NCBI GenBank assembly: GCA_017610225.1
Contig: JAFCCM010000041.1
Span: 1-17,508 of the forward strand
From: Candidatus Aenigmatarchaeota archaeon
GTDB taxonomy: Archaea; Aenigmatarchaeota; Aenigmatarchaeia; CG10238-14
Reading direction: 5' to 3'
DNA length: 17,508 nt
The notes under the pieces were generated by a model that was not told the DNA's origin, made no database searches, and saw only the letters and a list, made by a program, of their open reading frames with translations. Numbering within the stretch: position 1 is the first letter of the stretch; every line of letters begins with the position of its first letter. This document shows positions 7,762-14,049 of this stretch, piece after piece. The position numbers were made by a program, and so were the translations under genes.

Positions 7762-8730
7762 ATGGCATCAATTTTTGATTTATTAAAATTTGATAAAATC
7801 GGCATTGGAAATGCGCAGGTTGTCGATGAAATGTCAGTTATTCCATTAATAGGAAGTAGTCGAGGTAATATTGCATCTCCAGAAAACTTACAATTTGAAA
7901 GCACTATAGATTATGGTTCAATGAAATTTAAAAATGAAGATACAACTAAACCAGCTATTATCCCTACACATCTTATGATTAGGGCAACAGGCGCTCAAGA
8001 TCATGCTATGAGTGGTTCAGGTATTGTAGCAGCTTCAAAAAGCAAGGTGTTTAAGAATGCATGTTGTATTGAAGAAACTCAAGGTGGTTTGCTTGGATCA
8101 TTAAAGAACGAGGAAGACATTCTTCCTATTTCATTGAGAAAATCATTATTAAATCGCGGGAAAAGAAGCGAATCATCTTATAGTAAATTGTGGGATGATA
8201 TTAAGAGCTGGATGAGAGGGTTAAATATAGAAACACGTTCAAGCGCTCATCTGAGATATTTCTATGATAATCAGGATATAAAACAATCTCTTGAACAATT
8301 TGCAGCTGAGTTTGAACCTGTTGATGGACAAATAGGAGCAGTTATCCTATTTGGTGGAGTTCCTGTTGGTCTTGAAATTATGCCATCTGAAGATCACTGG
8401 AATACATACTGGAAACATCTTATTCGTGGTTGTTATGGAGCAGAGCTTATTAGGTTAAAAGCTCTTGGCAAAATTCAACCATCAACATTAATATTACCAG
8501 ATATTCCAAAAGATGCCCAACCAGAACAGGTTCAACAAATACTTGAACAGTTTGCTATTCATTTAAGTGAGGAAATTATTCCTTTACTTGAGAATATAAA
8601 CATTGTAACAAATAACCAACTTTCAAATTCACAGGGACTCGACACAAGATTAATAACTACAGAATCAGGTGGCGGCGGTGATATAATCTTAGAAGGTCCT
8701 GAACCTATATATGTATCATTGGTGATTTAA
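7762..8730 (+). CDS. ARPP-1-like domain protein
   Basis: The protein has 322 residues and is read as a member of the ARPP-1 family. The N-terminal part has the expected pattern of a short beta domain with MSVIPLIG, then a conserved segment ending in a Cys-Ile-Glu-Glu box (about residues 80-110). The family signature in the second half is visible as QIGAVILFGGVPVGLEIM followed by HWNTYWKHLIRGCYGAELI. ARPP domains were defined by comparative genomics in contexts of RNA damage, RNA repair and related nucleotide processing; no enzyme activity is established to my knowledge. GGAGG lies upstream of the start, six bases after the Ro60-like gene, so the two are co-translated. Its stop overlaps the next start (TAATG). 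The match is from memory of the family pattern, not from a search. Confidence 0.65.
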   Translation: MASIFDLLKFDKIGIGNAQVVDEMSVIPLIGSSRGNIASPENLQFESTIDYGSMKFKNEDTTKPAIIPTHLMIRATGAQDHAMSGSGIVAASKSKVFKNACCIEETQGGLLGSLKNEEDILPISLRKSLLNRGKRSESSYSKLWDDIKSWMRGLNIETRSSAHLRYFYDNQDIKQSLEQFAAEFEPVDGQIGAVILFGGVPVGLEIMPSEDHWNTYWKHLIRGCYGAELIRLKALGKIQPSTLILPDIPKDAQPEQVQQILEQFAIHLSEEIIPLLENINIVTNNQLSNSQGLDTRLITTESGGGGDIILEGPEPIYVSLVI

Positions 8731-8903
8731 TGGAATTATTTAATGACGAACTTAGTTTGAAACAAATAAAAAACTTGAAGCGAAAAATAGTTTCGTGGAT
8801 TTGGGAAATCACACCTATGGATGCAATTAAAACAGCACTCATATGTGGTATAAAAATCCCAAAGAAATTATTAGAAAAATATGCTTCAGGTAATCAAGAT
8901 TAA
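8730..8903 (+). CDS. Small hypothetical protein, 57 residues
   Basis: The frame begins with an ATG overlapping the stop of the preceding gene (TAATG) and encodes 57 residues. It opens MELFNDELSL, then a basic segment KNLKRKIVSWIW and a helical tail ending KYASGNQD. No family is recognised. No independent ribosome binding site is clear, so translation would depend on coupling to the ARPP-1-like gene. The codon composition looks like that of its neighbours. It could be a small partner of the upstream proteins. Confidence 0.55.
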   Translation: MELFNDELSLKQIKNLKRKIVSWIWEITPMDAIKTALICGIKIPKKLLEKYASGNQD

Positions 8904-8943
8904 TTTTGATAACATCAACATATTTTAGTAGTAAAAGAAAAAA

Positions 8944-9043
8944 GGAACGCCTCTTTCACATTTGATTGATTGGCAATACTTTTTCATTATTCTATATAAT
9001 GAAATTGTACTGTTAATTGATCAAATGTTGAAGGAGGCGTTCC
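8944..9043 (+). repeat. Long imperfect inverted repeat, RNA hairpin of about 45 pairs
   Basis: The ends pair perfectly for ten bases, GGAACGCCTC with GAGGCGTTCC. The arms then continue inward to a five-base loop at 8991-8995. They are interrupted by one bulged base (T9029), one A-C mismatch (8976 with 9010) and a tandem T-T mismatch (8980-8981 with 9005-9006). Five positions are G-T rather than Watson-Crick pairs, which keeps the helix intact as RNA but not as perfect DNA palindrome. No target-site duplication is visible, and no T-run follows directly. The 3' arm contains AAGGAGG without a start codon nearby. It fills most of the 200-base gap 8904-9103; the remainder holds only a small TTGAT/ATCAA hairpin and the shared box at 9071. 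Confidence 0.8.
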
Positions 9044-9065
9044 ACAGTTAATACCAAACTTTTTT

Positions 9066-9091
9066 CGTTTAAATTTTAACTTACTAAACAA
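9066..9091 (+). promoter_or_regulatory. Second copy of the shared upstream box
   Basis: AAATTTTAACT occurs at 9071-9081 with CGTT five bases before its start, ahead of an AAGGAG ribosome binding site. It matches the box at 6213-6223. It may be a promoter used by the phage or host polymerase. Confidence 0.3.
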
Positions 9092-9103
9092 GGAGAATCA
9101 ATT

Positions 9104-9679
9104 ATGCAACAAGTGTCAACTGAAAAGTTCATTGAAAAACTTGGAATTGATGTGTTTCCAATTACTATTGTAAAATTTCTATTGAACAAAAGAAGAATAT
9201 TATCTTACTTTAAAAAAGCTACAGAAGAGAATTTTGAAATTAGAGTAAAATATACCATTGATCATTCTGATTGTGAATTATGTAAAGAGAAAGCTTCTGA
9301 GGGCATTCTTTGTAGACAGCATACTTCAATTCAAAGAGTCCTTACAGGAAAAAATGTTGGTTTTGATTTAGATACTAATACATACTTTTATAAGAACGAA
9401 ATCTATCGAATGGTTGGAAATCGGTTAGTTATTGTTTATTGTCCACATCCCAAATTAATATCTGGTGAAATAACAGACTCTAAAGTCAGAAAAATCAATC
9501 CAATTACCATTGAAGATCCAGTACTCACAGATCTGCCGCCATATGAAAAAATAAAAGAGTTTATATCATCCGATTTATTAGATCAATATCTACGATGCTG
9601 GTTTAACAATGAATTTTCTATCGTTACAATACCAAATGATCGAAATGCACAAAATTGGTGCTTAGTCCCCAATAGGTAA
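9104..9679 (+). CDS. Hypothetical Cys-rich protein, possible zinc binder
   Basis: The protein has 191 residues with no family recognised. The visible motif is C57-x2-C60-x9-C70-x2-H73, in the phrase CELCKEKASEGILCRQH, which could coordinate one zinc ion. The rest is a mixed alpha/beta pattern without membrane segments. AAGGAG lies upstream of the ATG with good spacing. It starts a block that leads into the ssDNA-binding-like gene, so a nucleic-acid function is plausible but only inferred. Confidence 0.65.
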   Translation: MQQVSTEKFIEKLGIDVFPITIVKFLLNKRRILSYFKKATEENFEIRVKYTIDHSDCELCKEKASEGILCRQHTSIQRVLTGKNVGFDLDTNTYFYKNEIYRMVGNRLVIVYCPHPKLISGEITDSKVRKINPITIEDPVLTDLPPYEKIKEFISSDLLDQYLRCWFNNEFSIVTIPNDRNAQNWCLVPNR

Positions 9680-9688
9680 TAAAAAATA

Positions 9689-9707
9689 TATGAATCAAAG
9701 ATTCATA
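9689..9707 (+). other. Small hairpin upstream of the ssDNA-binding-like gene
   Basis: TATGAATC (9689-9696) pairs perfectly with GATTCATA (9700-9707) around a three-base loop. It lies in the 55-base gap before the gene at 9735. No T-run follows, so it is not an intrinsic terminator; it could be an mRNA stability or processing element. Confidence 0.4.
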
Positions 9708-9734
9708 AGTAAATAAAATTAGGAGGTAGTTTTT

Positions 9735-10676
9735 ATGTCAATTGAAGAATATGCTGATCTAGCATCAACTGGTTATCAAGGTGGATCAGGAGAACAAACC
9801 CCGCCAGAAGAAGACTTTTTTCATAGCGTTTATATTTCTGGCAAAACAAGAAAAAATCATATCAATATCGAAGAGGCATCAGGAAAATATCAAGTAAGAG
9901 GAGTCGAATATAATCTTGAAGAAGTTCATATGATTATTACACATACCAAAGAAATTCTCACCAATATCAAAAGCGATAAAGGCAGAGATAATATTGTATG
10001 TTTCTCTTTTAAAGAATCTTCACCGCCTTGGTATGGTACATCAAAATTAGGAGATGGAAACAAAAGACAATGTCCACAGACTTCGGCAGAAAGAGCAGTC
10101 AATGATTTTTGCACTGCTTGCAGAGCTCAAATTCTTGTTGCTGGCATTTATTGTAAACCAGATGGAAATCCAATTTTGACTGATGAAAAGAAACCAATCT
10201 TTGTCTTTATCAGAGGAAAAGGGATGAGATATTCAAACGTCTCGGAATATTTAAATGATCTCTATAAAGAAGATCTGCCCCCAATATTTGAACCGGCTAC
10301 AGATCAAAGTAAAGATTTTGAGAAGAGCGTTGTTAATAATAAACGATTTGTAACAAAACTTACCCGAGATACAGAAAAATCGAGTTATGGAAACGAGGTT
10401 AATATTTTTGCATTAACAAGAGGGATTGAACTTCCAAAAGAATCAGTTTTAAGTATATTAAGACTTTCCAAACAAACTGTTCCTCAATTCAATGAAAAGT
10501 TTGATTGGTCAAAAGGCAAACAAACATCTGGTTATGGAAGTAAGCCTGCTGAAACTCCAGAAGGTGTATTGCCAATTGGAGAAGAAACAAATGAATCAGC
10601 AACAACCCCAGAAGAAAATACACAAAAAGCAGGAGTAACTGGAAAAATATTCAGTTTTGATGATATTGAGTTTTAA
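9735..10676 (+). CDS. Probable single-stranded DNA-binding protein with zinc cysteines
   Basis: The protein has 313 residues. The central region has cysteines at 113, 126, 129 and 140 (plus C89), spaced like a zinc site within a nucleic-acid-binding core, followed by PIFVFIRGKGMRYSNV. The C-terminal 60 residues are low-complexity and acidic (Pro, Glu, Thr, Gly) and end in the tip FSFDDIEF. This resembles the disordered tail and acidic hydrophobic tip (such as DDIPF) of bacterial SSB and gp32-like proteins that recruits replication partners. The start has TAGGAGG upstream. Neighbouring replication-type genes support the reading. The OB fold cannot be confirmed by eye, so the name is provisional. 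Confidence 0.5.
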   Translation: MSIEEYADLASTGYQGGSGEQTPPEEDFFHSVYISGKTRKNHINIEEASGKYQVRGVEYNLEEVHMIITHTKEILTNIKSDKGRDNIVCFSFKESSPPWYGTSKLGDGNKRQCPQTSAERAVNDFCTACRAQILVAGIYCKPDGNPILTDEKKPIFVFIRGKGMRYSNVSEYLNDLYKEDLPPIFEPATDQSKDFEKSVVNNKRFVTKLTRDTEKSSYGNEVNIFALTRGIELPKESVLSILRLSKQTVPQFNEKFDWSKGKQTSGYGSKPAETPEGVLPIGEETNESATTPEENTQKAGVTGKIFSFDDIEF

Positions 10677-10701
10677 CCACAAATAATTAAAGGAGTTTAA
10701 A

Positions 10702-11967
10702 ATGACGGACGAAAATACTCAAGAACAAGAATTAAAGTACCATGAAAGATTAAACATTTCAGTTCTTTCAATTGGAAAAATTAAAGACCTATTAAAAGAC
10801 GATATTATAGATACAATACATGCGTGGAGTAATGGACGTAATGTAGACAAACAATGTTATCGAATTATTGGTCCGGCTGGTGTAGGAAAAACTCAAGTAT
10901 GTTTTCAAATTGCTGATGAATTAACAGAACAGCTTTTTGGAGATCATAACAAAGAGAATCCTGAAAGTCAAAAACAATTTCAGGTAATGATGATAAAGGC
11001 ACCAGTTCTTGCTAGAGATGATTTTATTATTCCGTTTCCTGTTGCGAATGAATCAGGAGATGACTATACATTTAAAATGTTATATTCTGATTTTGTACCA
11101 AAAGAAAAAAATACATTTGGGTTGTTTGTAATTGATGAATGCTCAAGAGGCGATCATCAATTACAACAGCTCTTATGGCAAGTGCAAAATGAGTATGCAA
11201 TTCATAGATTGCAATTCCCGAAGGGATGGTTTGTTGTATCAATTGACAATCCAGATGATTCTGAATATTCAATGGATAATCTTGAAGATGCTGCAGGATT
11301 GAGACGACAACTTCACTTATATGTTGAAGTAAGTTCACATGATTTTTTGAAATATGCAATTGATCACGATTTTCATCCATTTGTCATTGAGTTTATTCAA
11401 GCACATCCAGAATATTTGTATGATTTTCAAGCTCAAAAAATTGGTTCTGTATATGCAAATCCTGCTAGTTATGAAAAACTTTCTGATCATCTCTGGAAAA
11501 TGCAAATGCGAAGAAAGACAATTGACTTTGAAGAAATCGATCTTAAATCATCTGGGCTTTTAAATACAAACATGACCCAATTATTCATTGAATTTGCAAG
11601 AGATAAAAAAGATATAAATCCAAAAGATATATTCTATGATCTTAAAACAGTAAAACCAAAAATTGATGCATTATTAAAAGAAAATAATATGTCTAAATTA
11701 GGAGAACTAATGATTGGTTTCTGTACATTCATGACAACATCTATGCCTAAACATGACAAAGTCAAACTAAAAAATATATTAGATTTCTTGCTAATGATGC
11801 CCATTGATACTGCAGCATTATTCATTTCACAAATTGATGGGTTTGAAAGAGCATCAAAAGCATTTAAGTATATGGCTAAAATTCATATCGCACTACTCAA
11901 TTCATCGAAAAAATATAAATCTGATTTTTACGATCCCATCGTCAAAGCTGGCGAAGGCAAACTGTAG
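10702..11967 (+). CDS. MoxR-type AAA+ ATPase
   Basis: The protein has 421 residues and is an ATP-driven remodelling enzyme of the MoxR branch. The Walker A motif is GPAGVGKT (residues 57-64), Walker B is LFVIDE (141-146), a sensor-1-like segment is VSIDNPDD (179-186), and a paired arginine R201-R202 fits the arginine finger position. The helical C-terminal region follows. MoxR ATPases typically act with a VWA-domain partner encoded next door, as in RavA-ViaA, and that is seen here: the following gene, ten bases downstream, carries a VWA domain. AAAGGAG precedes the ATG. Target is unknown. Confidence 0.88.
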   Translation: MTDENTQEQELKYHERLNISVLSIGKIKDLLKDDIIDTIHAWSNGRNVDKQCYRIIGPAGVGKTQVCFQIADELTEQLFGDHNKENPESQKQFQVMMIKAPVLARDDFIIPFPVANESGDDYTFKMLYSDFVPKEKNTFGLFVIDECSRGDHQLQQLLWQVQNEYAIHRLQFPKGWFVVSIDNPDDSEYSMDNLEDAAGLRRQLHLYVEVSSHDFLKYAIDHDFHPFVIEFIQAHPEYLYDFQAQKIGSVYANPASYEKLSDHLWKMQMRRKTIDFEEIDLKSSGLLNTNMTQLFIEFARDKKDINPKDIFYDLKTVKPKIDALLKENNMSKLGELMIGFCTFMTTSMPKHDKVKLKNILDFLLMMPIDTAALFISQIDGFERASKAFKYMAKIHIALLNSSKKYKSDFYDPIVKAGEGKL

Positions 11968-11977
11968 GAGATAATTA

Positions 11978-13228
11978 ATGGATACCTCCGAAAGAGTTAA
12001 AAACTTAATTGCACATTTTGTGCTAAAATATAATTACTGGGGGTACTTGTTTTCTAGGGTTAGGAGACAAGTAGATAATAATTTACCTTCAATAATGGGA
12101 GTTGGCCCAGAACCTGATGGAACAATATGCTTATATTATAATCCAAAACTTGTGGATAACACAGATAATGAAAATTTAACCAAAGTATTAGAACATGAAG
12201 GGTTACATATATTAAACAAACATATTCCTAGACTTATTAGAATATTATCAAATGAAGTAATAAATGAGAAAAAAGCTATAAAAGCAAGAGTTTGGAATAT
12301 AGCATCTGATTGTACAGTTAATTCACAAGCTAATTTCAAAGATGACTTAATGATTGATGGAAAAAAATGGCCGCTTTGTTTACCCGAACACTATAATTTG
12401 GAAAGAGGTAAAGTAAGTGAGTGGTATTATTTAGAAATGCTGAAAATGGCAAAAGAGGAACTGGATGAAATGATGAAATTCCTTGGAGATCATACCAAAT
12501 GGATGGAAAATTGTAAAGGTATTTCTGATCTTAGTTCCCTATCAAGAAAAATAGATCAACATGTTCGACGCATTATTAAAGAGTCAGCCAAAAATTTTAA
12601 TAAAGAACGAGGGCGATTGCCATCACATATAGCTGATTTAATTCAAGGTGCATTAGCTCCACCAAAAGCACCTTATTATCAAATTATCAGAAAATTGGTT
12701 AGGGGATCAAGATTCAGTAAATTCAGAAGATCTCCAACAAGAATTAATAGAAAACGGACATATTCATTTGTATTAGCGAACGATAAATCTATACCACAAA
12801 TATCTCCGTTTCCTGGCAAAATGAGAGACTTCACATTTGATATTGTTGTACTTATTGATACCTCAGGAAGTATGTCAAATGATGATATTAAAGAAGGTCT
12901 TTCAGGTGTTAAGAACATTATTGAAAAAGATCGTCATTGTCGAACAACAGTTTTAGAGGTTGATGTCGGAGTTGAAAAAGAATATGTATGTAAGAAGATT
13001 AAAGATATTCAAACCAATATAAAAGGTCGTGGTGGAACAACATTAGGACCTGGTTTGTTTAGAGCCAAAGAAATTGGATGTGATGTATGTCTTGCATTTA
13101 CAGACGGTTATACAGAAAATATTAATGCATATCCTCAAAAGAAACTTCCAAAGAAAATAATATGGGTAATTAATAAAGGAGGTTCGGCAGAGTCAGTTAA
13201 TAAAACAGGCTTTGTTGTTAATATATAA
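11978..13228 (+). CDS. Metallopeptidase-like plus VWA-domain protein (DUF2201-like)
   Basis: The protein has 416 residues in two parts. The N-terminal domain has a zinc-peptidase type motif HEGLH (residues 73-77), then H82 and a downstream WNIASDCTVN box (D111, N115), as in the putative metallopeptidase domain of DUF2201 proteins. The C-terminal VWA-like domain has a complete metal site: DTSGS (294-298), T354 in GRGGTT and D376 in TDG. A basic linker lies between. Such proteins are usually encoded with a MoxR ATPase, as here. Whether the peptidase centre is active is not known. TAGGAG precedes the start. Its stop overlaps the start of a small membrane protein (TAATG). Confidence 0.88.
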   Translation: MDTSERVKNLIAHFVLKYNYWGYLFSRVRRQVDNNLPSIMGVGPEPDGTICLYYNPKLVDNTDNENLTKVLEHEGLHILNKHIPRLIRILSNEVINEKKAIKARVWNIASDCTVNSQANFKDDLMIDGKKWPLCLPEHYNLERGKVSEWYYLEMLKMAKEELDEMMKFLGDHTKWMENCKGISDLSSLSRKIDQHVRRIIKESAKNFNKERGRLPSHIADLIQGALAPPKAPYYQIIRKLVRGSRFSKFRRSPTRINRKRTYSFVLANDKSIPQISPFPGKMRDFTFDIVVLIDTSGSMSNDDIKEGLSGVKNIIEKDRHCRTTVLEVDVGVEKEYVCKKIKDIQTNIKGRGGTTLGPGLFRAKEIGCDVCLAFTDGYTENINAYPQKKLPKKIIWVINKGGSAESVNKTGFVVNI

Positions 13229-13401
13229 TGAATCCAATTATAAAATATTTTATATTACTATACCTATGGTACCATATATTTAAGTTATCATATATTGCAA
13301 GTCAAACCCATAATATGTTTTTATTAATGGCTGCAATAGGTGCTGCGTATGCTGCATTAAGAATATTTCCAGTATTTAAAGATATTAAAGATAAAAAATA
13401 G
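13228..13401 (+). CDS. Small membrane protein, 57 residues
   Basis: The ATG overlaps the stop of the VWA-peptidase gene (TAATG). Two hydrophobic segments are visible: roughly residues 4-24 (IIKYFILLYLW and onward) and 30-50 (MFLLMAAIGAAYAALRIF), followed by a short Lys-rich tail KDIKDKK. That pattern fits a two-pass inner membrane protein with a charged cytoplasmic end. No family is recognised. Translational coupling suggests it works with the MoxR/VWA pair, for instance by anchoring it to the membrane, but this is inference. No independent ribosome binding site is clear. Confidence 0.6.
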   Translation: MNPIIKYFILLYLWYHIFKLSYIASQTHNMFLLMAAIGAAYAALRIFPVFKDIKDKK

Positions 13402-13420
13402 ACGATGGAGGAAAATAAAA

Positions 13421-13457
13421 ATTCTTATGGGATAATTTTATTTTATCCCATAAGAAT
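13421..13457 (+). other. Perfect 15-pair hairpin before the HNH gene
   Basis: ATTCTTATGGGATAA (13421-13435) pairs perfectly with TTATCCCATAAGAAT (13443-13457) around loop TTTTATT. Just before it is a ribosome-binding-site-like GGAGGAAAATAAAA (13407-13420) with no useful ORF after it. Just after it is the GAGGAAAT used by the HNH gene. No T-run follows on the + strand. It may control translation of the endonuclease or mark its insertion boundary. Confidence 0.7.
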
Positions 13458-13473
13458 AAATTGAGGAAATTAA

Positions 13474-14049
13474 ATGTATGAGTGTAGTATTTGTAACCAT
13501 AAATTTAAACGATTAAGAGATTTAACTTTTCATTTATCTACTGTACACAAAATAGATATTGAACATTATAAACAATCTGAAGAATATAAACAAAATTTAA
13601 AACAAGAATTATTAAGATTATCTGAACGTCATAATGATTGCATAATTTGGAAGGGTTGTATATTCTTTGATAGTTATGGAAGATATGGGATGAAAAGAGT
13701 TCATAGACTTTCATATGAACTCTTTAAAGGAAATATAAACCAAAATAAATTGGTTTGTCATACTTGTGATAATCCACTTTGCATAAATCCAGATCATTTA
13801 TATTTAGGATCTAATCAGGATAATATGAATGATATGAAAAAAAGAAAAAGATCTCTTAAAGGAATATTAAATCCTGCAAAAAGAGAAGATGTAAAGAAAA
13901 AATTAAGAAAAACATGGATTATCAATCTTCCAACAAATGAAATAATAGAAGTTCTCAACTTGATGAAATTTTGTAATGATAATGACTTGAACTACCGAAG
14001 TATGACAGAAAATGGAAAATGCAGAGGTTATTTATGTCAAAGAAAATAA
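13474..14049 (+). CDS. HNH endonuclease (HNH_3 type) with C2H2 finger
   Basis: A probable free-standing homing endonuclease of 191 residues. The N-terminus is a C2H2 zinc finger (C4, C7, H20, H25). The catalytic region (about residues 75-120) has the HNH_3 pattern: HRLSYELFKG, CHTCDNPLCINPDHL with H96 and H108 and cysteines 95, 98, 103, then GSNQDNMNDM. A C-terminal segment with WIINLPTNEIIEV looks like the DNA-binding repeats of intron-type nucleases. GAGGAAAT precedes the ATG. Its last 16 bases overlap the topoisomerase start and supply that gene's ribosome binding site (AGAGG), so the insertion is neatly fused to its neighbour. It is unlike the HNH enzyme at 4034. Confidence 0.88.
   Translation: MYECSICNHKFKRLRDLTFHLSTVHKIDIEHYKQSEEYKQNLKQELLRLSERHNDCIIWKGCIFFDSYGRYGMKRVHRLSYELFKGNINQNKLVCHTCDNPLCINPDHLYLGSNQDNMNDMKKRKRSLKGILNPAKREDVKKKLRKTWIINLPTNEIIEVLNLMKFCNDNDLNYRSMTENGKCRGYLCQRK

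Noticed and set aside
8944..9043. Long inverted repeat as a CRISPR repeat or phage attachment site
   Set aside because: There is a single palindromic unit, with no spacer-repeat periodicity, integrase gene or direct repeat flanks.
11072..11380. Minus-strand 102-residue frame inside the MoxR gene
   Set aside because: Opposite to the Walker B and sensor region of a secure gene; no ribosome binding site or family likeness.
13421..13457. Perfect hairpin as an intrinsic terminator
   Set aside because: No T-run follows on the + strand. A T-rich tract follows only in the minus direction, where no gene ends.
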